Source of the DNA: Trema orientale
Taxonomy: Eukaryota; Streptophyta; Magnoliopsida; Rosales; Cannabaceae
Length of the DNA stretch: 64,000 nucleotides
Assembly (NCBI GenBank): GCA_002914845.1
Contig: JXTC01000095.1
Location: 819,174-883,173, forward strand
Reading direction: 5' to 3'
In this document: positions 47,386 to 58,680 of the stretch, piece after piece
How positions within the stretch are numbered: the stretch's first letter is position 1
Layout: each line of letters opens with the position of its first letter
Program-made: the position numbers and the translations under genes
Notes under the pieces: generated by a model
What the model was told of the DNA's origin: nothing
The model's database searches: none
What the model saw: only the letters and a program-made list of their open reading frames with translations

Positions 47386-49550
47386 TTGGAAAGATAGGTG
47401 TAAAGAGACAACAGCCCTCCATTCTGCCTGTACTCCCCGCTATTCCTTTTTTTTTTCCCTCCTTTTCTCCTGAAGAAGTTGGAGTTCATGGGTTATTGTC
47501 CACTTGTACAATATACTCTTGAAACTCTGTGCAGCATGAGGTGGTTTTGTGTTGATTTCTTGGAATTGTTGTGGTCCTTTATTGTTGGGTTGCATGGTTG
47601 CCGACCTTTTATCTTAACTCCAGGTTTTGATTGTTTTTATGTATTAATAGACTGGAATATCCCAGTTAGGAAAACAACCTTGCTTTTCTACGAATGCGAT
47701 TATATTATTAATTTGTATCGTGCTTAAAGGCTTGGCAATTTCTATGGATTCTTTTGGTAAAATTCTGTATTGTTATTTTAGTTCACTGCAATCTCTATGC
47801 AAGAGTGGGATTTTAGGCCATATTTACTACTCAGTAATGAGAATGAGTGGAAAGGGACTGGTAGGGAAACTAACCAGTAAAAAAAATGAGTGGAAAGAGA
47901 ATGGAAGGGAAAGAGAATAGATAGGAGTAAGAAATAATAGGTGGAAAAGATTAAGATTCTTTTTCATGTGTTTACATAATAATTAGTTACACATGAAATG
48001 GAATGTCATTCCCTTTCCTATTTCATTTTTTACATTACAGATTAATAAGCATATACTTAGATTTTACGTATTTTGGCTATTTAAAAAGTACAATATCGTG
48101 AAACAATTAACAGATGGATATGAAATTCGTTGCAAATCTTACTTTGTACATTGGAAAAGGTTGAAGATGGACCAAAAAGATGCAGATTAGGAGTTGGTTT
48201 TTGGTCTACGGTGATTCACTAACCGTGGAAAGTCTCACTAGAAACCTCCTAACTTTGATCTAAATGTTAAAATCTTCTTTTCCAAAGGTCAGAGTACATA
48301 TTGGAAAATCTCGTTCAAAATTAGATAAATTGATACACGTCGAAAACTCTCTACTTATTTGAATCATGAGGTAGCACGAAACAAGGATTTTCCAACGGTT
48401 AAATTTAATCTTGGTCATTGCGCCTGTGTTGGATAAAGCTGCCAGTTCAAAATTTTCCTCTCGTTTTCCATTAAACTTTATTTTTGATCGCTTCATCTAA
48501 TCATTGCAAATGAAAAGAGGGACTATTATTGGAAGGCCTATTTAGCTAAGCAAATTGTTTACTAGTCAACTTAAAAACATCTCTGTATTTCAATACAATC
48601 TAGTCGTTCTAGAAGTATTTTACTCGGTGATAGTCCATCATTGATATGCACTCAAATTGTTATGACTAGTCTCTTAAGGGGAGGAGGGCATTGATTTACC
48701 TAAGTTAGTTATGTAAAGTTCAAGTACTTAAACTAGATATCAAAACATCACGAAGAGTGGGTCTCAAACGCTCTACGCAAACAAGTGGGGTTAATACTCC
48801 CCATGCAGTCCGTCTTATCGGCTATCGCTACAAGTCCTTAGTCCATTCCATGCAACCTGTCGTGAGTCTAAACTTAAGACATGGTGTATGATACCAATTA
48901 CTACAAAGTCAAATCATTTCACTTCAACGAAAAGTATGTTAAGTGAAGAGAGTTTAATGCTGATACCAATTACTACGAAGTCAGATCATTTCACTTCAAC
49001 CAAAAGTATGTTAAGAGAAGAAAGTTTAATTCCTTAATTAAGTACTTATAATCAGTTTATTTCATCCCAAAACTATGCGAAAAAAGATGTTTCCACCTAA
49101 AAAATTATTTTCCGGTTAAGCAAGACAAAAAGAAAAACACTATCTACAGAGATCAACAAAGATTTTAGGCCTTTAGTTAGCTCGTCAAGGTTTTCCATAA
49201 TTTCTACAGATATAGATGGTCGGGATCTCCGGCAGTCCATATTTTCTATACCGGCATGCGACATGAGTACCTCGGTCACTGTTAAGAGTGCACACTGCAC
49301 ACAGAAGTTTCTTTTCGTACTTTTGTTCATAAAAATGTAAATTCATGATATAAATAGAAACTTGAGAATCAAACCGAAAATTCCAATTACACTAAATACC
49401 ACAACGGATGTTGGAAATGACTGCATAGGTACATATGAACTTCCTATAAAAGATCAAATGGGTTTCGGAGAGTAACAGTCAAAAGACAAAAAGTCCATTC
49501 TGAACTTCAAAACCAAAAGAAACACCTCTCTATCATGAGCATCCCGCAAT
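47386..49550. other. Spacer between convergent ROP and VPS35 genes
   Basis: The first ~400 bases look like ROP 3' UTR and the last ~150 like VPS35 3' UTR. Between them lies non-coding AT-rich sequence with the 72-bp duplication listed separately. No gene was seen. Confidence 0.5.
48890..49033. repeat. 72-bp tandem duplication
   Basis: The block gataccaattactac.aagtc starts at 48890 and 48962, with the shared landmarks 'atcatttcacttcaac' and 'aaaagtatgttaag'. The copies are nearly identical, hence fairly recent. Confidence 0.75.
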
Positions 49551-52500
49551 TCAAGCTTTGATGGGCTCGTATTTCTCTCCTACAACACCACCTTTCTGTT
49601 TCTGGAATTGGATGTAACGCAATGTGCTCGCAAAGAAAGCATCTGTAGCTGGGTCTGGTGTAGTTGAATCACTTTGCATCTCGGTTGTTATCAATTCGAT
49701 CAGGCTTTGAATTGAAGCAACAGTTATCTGTGGGTTTCCCTTTTCAAAGAAATAAAGATACCTGCAGAGATAAACAACGAGGTAAGGCAGCCTTATCTTC
49801 CAAGACTAGAGGGGTAGGAAAAACAATAAGATTATGATTTTGGGAGCTACTTGTTCAATATCTCAACAAAGAGAGTCACAGAACCCGTGCTACCACGAGT
49901 TGCATTCGACATTTGCTGAGCAGCATTCGCAATTCTTAGAGCACGTTTCAGGCATATCAGGACCCTGATACGAGAAAATGTTTAAAATAATAAAAAGAAA
50001 AAAAATGAAATAAAAAGAGATGATTAAAAAAACTTCTTTTTTAGGACACTAAAATATCATTCATATGTATGGTAACTCACCTCTCTCCATCCTTCATGGT
50101 TTCCTGATCATCAACCCAAAAGAGATGTGCACAAGCATAAACAGCTCTGCACTGATCAGGCTTCTTTAAAAGCTTTGCAGAATACTGCACAAATACAAAA
50201 ACAACGCTATCAATAGAAAAGACCGGGACAGTCTAGATATCACCAAGAGATAAAGTTTTCTGTAATTACCCCAGTGGCCTTGTGTGTTAAAGTATCCCTG
50301 TTTTCAACACCAAAGACGTGCATCCTCTGAAGGGTCCCAATTATTAAATGAATTGCGGTCACCTGTGCTTTTGAATCCTATTACAGCAACATGCAAACAA
50401 AAAATAATTAGAAAACTTAAACTTCCTTACAGGAAACATGAAAGAAAAAGGAAATGAGAATAGTTTCTGCAGTGCAAATAAACTTACCGAGATTTCCTCT
50501 TCATACAAAATATATGCTTGGGTGAAGAATTCATAAGCAACAGGTTCTAACTCACAGTCATTTGCAGCCTAATTAACACAAAACACAGATAGGCAGGTTA
50601 AAACTATATCGCTGGCCAGGTACTTCATATGTAAATTAAAATGATATCGCTGGCCAGGTACTTCATATGTAAATAGACTAAGCCATTTACCTCAGCACAT
50701 TGCAAGTACAACCTTAATGCCAGTTCTGGTGCTGGAATGCTTGATAGAGCCTCAATGGTCTGAAACCGATAAATATGTGTCTTAATTGAGAAATACCCGA
50801 AACTTTGAAGGATAGTGTATAACATAGGCAAACTGAAAAACTCTTCCAACATAATACAAAAACATGCGAAAGAAAAGGGATATTCATCATTTAATGTTCT
50901 TAGGGCATTAGAAATTTTTTTTAAATGATAATGAAAAGACTACTAATGACTCCATTTAGAGATAAGCCACCTGATTTAAAAGCTGAAATATTTTCTTTGG
51001 TGTAGTTGCTGTGTCATCTCCAAAAGGATTCTCATCCTGGCCTTGCAATTGCCTAACCAACTGCACATTCAAGAAATAATACATCATTTGAGTGCCAAAT
51101 ACATAGATTGTCAACACTCCTCACACAGACTTACATATATAAGAGAGAAAGAGAGAGAGACAGAGAGAGAGAGAGAGGGAGGGGGGGGGAAGAAAGAAAG
51201 AAAGATGGAAGCCTTTTGTCGCCCTATATCACAAGTTCTCACATTCTTTTATAAGTTTCTATAATATATCATAAAACACAAACCACGAGGTCTGAACAGC
51301 TAAATCACCAATCACCACCACAGGCAATAAACCATGCTACTATACAAATTTCAATGGCAACTTAAATTTAGTATCAGAATTTGACATGCATATGCATATA
51401 TCACAAGGCACCGAACAAGTAGAAGCAAACCTTTAGCGAAGAGAAAACCAAGGGAGGAACTGTAAAGACTAAACGCTTTGGCCCTCCAGTAAGTATGTGC
51501 TTCCTCACAGTACATATAATCTGCAAGGATTATGAACAACATACTTAAAAGGTTCTCAAATTCAATCAGGCCCAATTTCTAAGACACAGACCGAATACTT
51601 AAATACATAAAATTTGTTGCTTAGAATTCTTGTGTTATTAAAGTTTTAGGCTGAGCACATTTTACTCGTGTAAAGTGCCATATTGCCAATACCTTAAACA
51701 TCTCTTCTGGGTCATCATTACAAAGCATCTGAATAAGTCGTGAAACAGAATTTTGCTCCTCGTTGAAATCATCTTCATCAAGCTAGAGTTGAAACAAAAA
51801 ACATTAATTCAGAAATATTCGTTTGTTGCAATTAATAGGGGAACAGAAAACCATTTGGTGAGAAACAATAGAATGTATTAAACAAATGTGAAAATAAGTA
51901 AGGAGGGTTAATAAATCAAAGATCACAGCTTACTCAGAAAAAAAAAAAAAAGGGATTACCTCATCATCGGGAGTCCCATCCAAATCCTTAATAAGCCCTT
52001 TTATCAATTCAAACAATGCTTCCACCTAAGAAAAGTAAACCATCCGTTTGAAAAGAATCCTACTTTGGAAAAAAAGGACACACAATTAGTCATTGCATAC
52101 CTTGTCAGCAGTTGATACGTGAGTCTTATTTTTCATAATGCTTTGAATTATAACAGTGGCCATTACTTTATTTGTTTCGTTATCAAGATATTCCATGACA
52201 CGGGGATAGTTCGAAAGCTTCAAGGCAGTGACAATATCATTATATTTCTCAAGTGGAGCACTTAAAAGTGCAACTATCTGTTTTGTTGCCTTATTGTCTT
52301 CAATCTTCCCTTTGCCAGAAAGTTTTTTAACGCATGCTCCCTGACCAAAAGTAGATACAAAGAACAACAAATGTATAAACATTATTTACAATGTTTAACA
52401 GTATGCGCAAAAAATAAAACCATTGAATAGCCTTAAATATAAAGGGAAACTTGTATCTACCACTATATGATAACCCAACCAGAAGACATACCAATACTTG

Positions 52501-55500
52501 ATCTGCGTAATCAAGTCGATCAGGGTGTACATGGAGAGTAAACTTAAGAAGTGATGAATACAATGTTACTACTCCAACCGTAGGCATCTCTACTTGAGCT
52601 TCTATCACCTGCATCAATGTACAACCAATCAATTGCTGACTATTCAATCCCATGCCCCAATACAAGTCAGACAAAGATAAAAAGTAGCTATGCAAGATAG
52701 AGACAATAGGACCCCAATAATCAAATGAAACCATACCAAACCTTTCCTTTCGGCAACATTTACAAATTTAGTAGCCACTTTTAATTTGTAAATTCCTTAA
52801 GGCTACACAAGATTTTACCTTCCCAATGGCATTGCTCAATTTGGAAAAAGCTTCTACTTGCAAGAATTCAGGTAGCACTTCTGAACTTGAAGCAGCATAA
52901 TTTGAAAGCCTTTCCATCAACTGGGATAGCACTGTCTTGATATCAACAGATGGCTGAAAATAGAGTCACATAAAACATTAAAAGCAAATCAAAGGCATAT
53001 GAAAGCGTGGTACCAGAACTCTTCATAAATAGGCAGTATCATGTACCATTCAATGCTTAATATCCATACAATTTGTCTCTTCAATCAAAATTGACTTATT
53101 ACCAAATACCAATTGAATTTAACTTGTACATAATTCTTTTTCACTGTTAAGAAATTCTTCTCATAATTCATACTATTTTCTGTCAGTGTTTGGCAAGACA
53201 GTTAAAGAAAAATTAGCAAAGCCAAAAGGTAATTTTATGACAAAGGAACAAATAAATTGGAGGCAATGCGTCAAATGTAGGAGTGGGGCAGAATATGAAC
53301 TTGTCCCCTAATTTGGTTATGAATAAAAGTAAGAATCTTCAAACTTAAAAAGTGTTTGCAGGTAGGAAAGATGATGCAAATGAGGATAAAGGGGAAAAAC
53401 AGATCTAGAATTAATCAAAATGGTAATATCACATACCTGCAGCTGGGGGCAAGCACCCAACAATACATCAAGCGTTTGCAAATGATATTCATCAGGGAAG
53501 ACTTGAATTATGCAGTCCATCAGATAGAACTGTGCAATCTCATCTTTGCAATTGACAACCTGTCAAAATGGAAGTATATGAAATAAGCTACCAAAATGTC
53601 ATTGAAAGTAAATAACAAAAACCAAAATAGGTCAACCTGCTCCAGGACTCTAGGAAGAACAGTATCCTTGTACATCTCGAGATCAACCCCCTCTATCTGA
53701 CTGAGAACATGCAGGTTCTTCCCAACCTATAAAAGTAAAGGGAACAATAGACAAGCCTTCTGTAAGTGCACGCCCAACATGTACACAGTACTATTGCAGC
53801 AAAACCAACCAGCTATCCTTACAAGATCACGTAGCTCGCTCCTTTCCTTCTCCCGTTTCTCCTTTTCCCGGGCAGGCCCCTGCAGACCAGAAAGCCCGAT
53901 AGCAACCCTCAACTCAGGATCAGCTAAGAGTATGAATTGATTCACAAGCACTACAACACCTGCATGACCAGAAATCATGCCCTCGTGATAAATTTTACCT
54001 TCAAGACATGCAAGCATTGTGGTACCTATGCATGTCCAAACATGAGAGCACCATAATAGTATCAACCAACNNNTGAAATTTTGAAGTACAAACTCCACAG
54101 CATCCACAACAGTGTCAGCATCACTGCAGAAGTCAAGGTAGCCCTCGTCAGATCAGGTTCAATCAGTATCTCTTTTTTTTTTTTCTTTTTTTTTTATCAG
54201 CAGAATTATTAGGTGAGAGTTTTTGTTACTAAATGGTCTATCCAACCAAATGGTGTTTCAACACCATTGGCTAGCTTGAACCAACAATGTAATACTAACA
54301 TGCCGTCAACTTGTCATGTGAAAAGTTTTTTAAAACTGTCAGGCTGGCTAGCATTTCCTCTATTCACAAACCAATATGAACAAAAATTAAAAACAGGGGG
54401 CAAGAAAATACTATTTATTAACTCATTACTGACATCGAGTTTATTCAATCGGATACATTAACAGTTTAACAGACTATAAAATAGCAAAGGACGCTGGGGA
54501 GTTGTTGGGGGAAAACAGAAGGAGGAGAAGAAAGAGAGAGTTTAGACTGACTTTAGAGTCGGCAAAATTATATACACCTAACTGGAACCTAGCAACTATT
54601 TAGCAGTTAATTTCCTTACCCTTCGTATTCAGAACCTATATCAGGCAATTTGTCCCTGCTGACTTGGGAGAGGTAACTCCTTAAGAAAAGCCCACGTACG
54701 GGATGCTGAATTCCACGGCACATCTCCACAAGATCTTTAAGAACATCTTTGGCAGGAGCTTCCTTAGATTTGATATAAACAGATCCAACTGTACAGAGGA
54801 GATACCTGATTGAATCGCATAATAAACACGTAAGATTAGCAAATTCACGATGCTATGACTTACAGTTTAAGGTCTACTTGGGCACATCAGATAACTATTT
54901 AAGGGAAGAGATCTTTACACCCAACTGACATTTTACAATGAAAATAATTTTAAATCTAAAAGAGGATATCCCGTGGCTCAATAATTATGAGCAAGAAACA
55001 CACTGCAAGAACAAAGCAAGAATTTTACAACTATGTTATACAAAATGGATCCTTTATTACTGTACAAAGCACCACACTGACCATTCCATGTTTCATGCTC
55101 TCCTTATATACCTTTATTTTATTTTTATGTTTTGGTGCTACTCTAGATCCTATAAATAATTACACATATAAACTATATATTTAGCTGATAAGGGCAGGGA
55201 CATAAATTCCAACATCTCAAAAACCGAATTTGAGGTCTCGATAGTAATCAATAACTTGAAGATCATGCATTAAACAAATATTATTAAAGAAAAATAAAAG
55301 ACAAAGTGGGTTTGATTTAAAAAGAAGATATCAACTTACAATCTGGGCAATATGTTACCCGCGTGCTGCACAAGTTCATACAGATCAATAACAGAGCAAC
55401 CTCGCCGAGCCTCCTCCTTGAAAAACATCTCCAACTTCCTCAATTCATCAAATGCTCGCATATCTGAGCCACCATACAGAAACCATAAATCACAATCATT

Positions 55501-55982
55501 GTCAATCCCACAATTCCTCCCTTTTTTTTCACCCCCCCCCCCCCCCCAAAAAAAAATTGATAACAAAAAAAGGACGAACTATCTCAATTTCAAACACAAT
55601 AACACCGGATCGTTGATCTAGAGACTCACATAGCTCGTAATACTTATGAGGAGAAAGCTTCGAAGTCCGAAGCTCAGACAGCATCTGGGCAGAATATTTT
55701 AGGGCATCACGGAGATTGTTCGAATCCTAACAAAAACAAAGAGATTCCATACCAAATCAGAAAATAATTAAGGCCTTCGCAATTAAAAAAAAATTAGGGT
55801 TTTCTTCCAAATTTTCCCGAGAAACAATCGGGGGGTTTTGAATTTTGATTTTGATTATGATACGAAAGCAAGGGTTTTGATAGTCTCACCAGAGCCCGGT
55901 GCATGTAGAATGCGTTCTGCTGGAGACCAGCGATCCCGGCGGCGAGCCATTTCTCTTCGTCTTCGGCTCCGTCAGCGATCAT
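49551..55982 (-). CDS. VPS35: Retromer subunit VPS35 (exon 5 interrupted by an assembly gap)
   Basis: Twenty-one exons (complement), from 55890-55982 ([20 protein letters not shown]) to 49551-49761 (ending GEKYEPIKA). Others: 55630-55726, 55340-55463, 54620-54805, 54074-54123 (visible part), 53823-53879, 53637-53726, 53437-53559, 52819-52953, 52492-52608, 52101-52340, 51960-52025, 51693-51782, 51431-51520, 50971-51060, 50691-50759, 50488-50568, 50270-50377, 50081-50184 and 49851-49964. The PRLYLL motif, which contacts VPS26 in retromer, spans exons 3-4. The rest is the alpha-solenoid. VPS35 with VPS26/VPS29 recycles vacuolar sorting receptors at prevacuolar and trans-Golgi membranes. 778 residues are visible; about 13 (expected near TEMNKLWVRMQHQ) are hidden at NNN 54071-54073, giving ~790 as usual. 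All other phases join. Confidence 0.94.
50607..50676. repeat. 38-bp tandem duplication in a VPS35 intron
   Basis: tatcgctggccaggtacttc and following bases occur at 50607 and 50645, directly beside the splice donor of exon 16. The coding sequence is unaffected. Confidence 0.85.
51140..51205. repeat. Purine-rich (GA)n/(GAAA)n tract in a VPS35 intron
   Basis: Runs of gaga, a G-run and gaaagaaag in the intron between exons 14 and 15. Simple sequence only. Confidence 0.85.
54071..54073. other. Assembly gap inside VPS35 exon 5
   Basis: NNN follows ...FVLQNF plus the first base of the next codon. Relatives continue with a ~13-residue stretch before [12 protein letters not shown], which here opens the next exon at 53879. 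So at least ~38 coding bases plus a donor site are missing. Three Ns do not reflect the true gap size. Confidence 0.85.
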
Positions 55983-57409
55983 TCTCTCCCTCTACTTTCT
56001 CTCTCTAGCGAATGTGATGTTGTTGTTGCGTTTGACTGACTCGTCTCTGTTCTCTCTCTAACTGCCTGTCCAAGGTCCCTATTTCGGGTCCTGCTTTGCG
56101 TCCCTAGTGGTTCACGTCCTGCTTGGAGCCTTGGATCCATAAACTCCGGTCCGTACCCGGTTTACTGGGTTATAAAGTTAAAACCCACAACGGAGGACCT
56201 GTTTTGTTTGCCCAAAGCGTGGAAATAAAGGATTTGGACACTTATGCCTAAGTTTTCAAAAATAATACTAAAAGTACGATCTTCCAAAATCATTATTTTT
56301 CATTACAATTATCAGTCACATTTTTCTAAATATTTTATAAGAAACTAAAATGATTTCTAATAACGAAGTTGGTTTTTCGGTTTCTAGTAAATAAATTAGT
56401 TTATAATTTCTAATAAACCAACTTAGTTTCAAATAAAATTTTTTTTAGATTCTTTATTTTATAGTTTCTGGTAATCAAACTGGTTTTTTTGGGATCTGGT
56501 TATTAGTTACGATAAACTAAATTGCTTTCTAATAGTTAAATTAGTTTTTCGGTTTCCAATAACTAAAATATTTAGAAAAATACTACTGAACCTCGTACGA
56601 AAAAATAGTTTTTCTTTTTCAATAGCTCTTATTTTTTGTATTATTTTTTTAAAGTCCTTTTCCTGGAAACAAAGCTTATGGGCTTCGAACGAATCACACC
56701 CAAATGCGCCAGATTTGTCCAGCTGGGCTTGCAGACAGAAAAAAAAAAAAAAAGGGTTTCGTGATGAGATGATTGCAAAATAAAGTGTTATTTTCGAAGG
56801 AGGATAATTACATGAAAATCCCATTAGTTTATGAACTTTTGACTAGATTTGCATGATCTACTTTAGGGTTGTGAAGATAACCAAAATGATAACTTTTGGA
56901 TTCCTTAAAAAAGGAGAAAAATAATTCTCCTGGAGTTTGTGAAAATAACAAAATAATCCCCTTTATTTTTATATACAAATTTCATCCATGAGATCATCAC
57001 TTGCATTTGTGTATAAACTAATACTTCCACAATGTAATTTAGTTATTTGAGGAGTGCTAAATATACCTTTATTCTCATTCTCTTTAATACTCTCCAATCT
57101 CAATGTTTAACACGTGACTTTTAATATCCAATTTAACATTTTAATAATGTGAAAAATTATAGTGAAATTTACATGTCAAATAGTGAACTAAGAAAATACA
57201 AAAAAAAAAGTATAAAAGATAGTATAACTAACATTCCTCTAATTATTTAGATAATTTGTATAAAGTTATCTCTTTTAAAAGTTGGCATTTAAACCAAGAA
57301 CCCGATAAGTGACTTTGGTGTAATTTTCAATATCCAAAGACAGCAGGGATTTGTTTAATCTCTAATTTCAAACCGAACTCTAGATTTACCTATACCTACT
57401 TTGACATTT
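55983..57409. other. Spacer upstream of VPS35, no gene
   Basis: The first ~200 bases should carry the VPS35 promoter and leader (C/T-rich). From 56330 to 56580 a degenerate short repeat built from 'tttctaataa' and 'aaattagtttttcggtttc' recurs five or six times. Nothing else was recognised. Confidence 0.45.
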
Positions 57410-57835
57410 TGTTAAAGTAAAAATTACACTTAATACCCGTTTTTTAAAACTTATTTCAAAAATACTCGTTTTTAAAACTTCTTTAAAAATTATCCGCTTT
57501 TATGGTTCACATTTCATATAAAAAATATGAGTGGTCCACATTTACAATGTATATTTTATCCATTAGGTACACATTTCATGTGTAAAATATGAACGGTACA
57601 CATTTTAAAATGTGTGCTAATTTTGAGTGTAAGTATTATTCATAAAATGTGGACCGCGGTATACATTTAATGCATGAAATATATACCGTAGTCTACATTT
57701 CATGTGTAAAACAGTAGTGATCCACATTTCTCCAAAAAAAAGTATAAAAACAGGTATTTATGAAATAAAAAAAAAGTATTTATGAAAATATAGTTTTAAA
57801 AATGGGTATTTATGAACTTTTCCCTTTGTTAAATG
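57410..57835. mobile_element. Decayed inverted-repeat element with internal short repeats
   Basis: The left end (cttaatacccgttttttaaa) and the reverse complement of the right end (agttcataaatacccatttt) match over ~40 bp. The interior repeats a unit like cacatttcatgtgtaaaat four or five times. There is no ORF. Confidence 0.45.
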
Positions 57836-58467
57836 AGGATGAAGTATAAAAAGCTCATTTTGAACCCCAGTGCAAGGTTCTAATTAATTGACGCAAAAAA
57901 AAAAAAAAAAGTGTGAAAATTGGAGCTCATCTAATTCTTCACCTGTGTATTGGGTATTGCCAAGCTCTTCCCTTAACCTTAAGACACTTGTATTCAAGTG
58001 TAACTTTATAACTTTCATATATATATATATATATATATATTTGTAGACCTTTTCCCGGTTCATCTCAAATTGCACCGCAATATATATTTTATGTGGCTTT
58101 TTAAATGATTTTTTACTATTTTTTCTCTTTACATTTGATTTAGAACCTGTTTATGTTGTCGATTGTATCTTTATAACCGAGATACTATTTAGTTGTCTAT
58201 TGTAAAGAAAAAATTATTTTAAAAGCAAAATCATGCTAATATTTCAATTGATCAATATATTAAGCATAATGATAAGGCAGATGTCTTTTTTATACACTTT
58301 ATTTCAGTAAATGTTTTTTTTTGGTTTTTATATTAAGAAATCAGTTAATAAATTATGTCATTTTTGTACAAAGTTTTTGAAACGAACATCTATTTAAGGG
58401 ACAGGCCCAAAATTGTGCACACCTAAAACCCCCAAATCGAAACCAAAAGGGAAAAGGACATAGGCAA

Positions 58468-58680
58468 GACTAACTTGGGCCAAGATGACTTTTTTGTATA
58501 TCTTTTTAAAAATAACATTTTTAGGAGTGTTAAGGACTTATCTATAGTCAAGAGCATCTTGACTATAGAAATTTTTTTATGGTCAAGATGCTCTTAACTA
58601 CAGGTCAAGACGTCATTGATACTCTTAAAAATCTTATTTTAAAAAAAATGCACAAAAAAGTCATTTAGCCCAAATTAGTC
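58468..58680. mobile_element. ~213-bp hairpin MITE
   Basis: The ends gactaacttgggc and gcccaaattagtc are inverted repeats. The arms continue with 'atgacttttttgt' mirrored by 'acaaaaaagtcat', and a central stem has 'gtcaagagcatcttgac' and 'gtcaagatgctctt'. The target duplication is not clear. Confidence 0.7.

Noticed and set aside
53727-54070. ORF reading through to ...[19 protein letters not shown] with a novel N-terminal part
   Set aside because: Only the GPAREKEK part is VPS35 exon 6. The upstream part has a clean acceptor (gtctgcag) before it and no similarity to VPS35, so it is intron.
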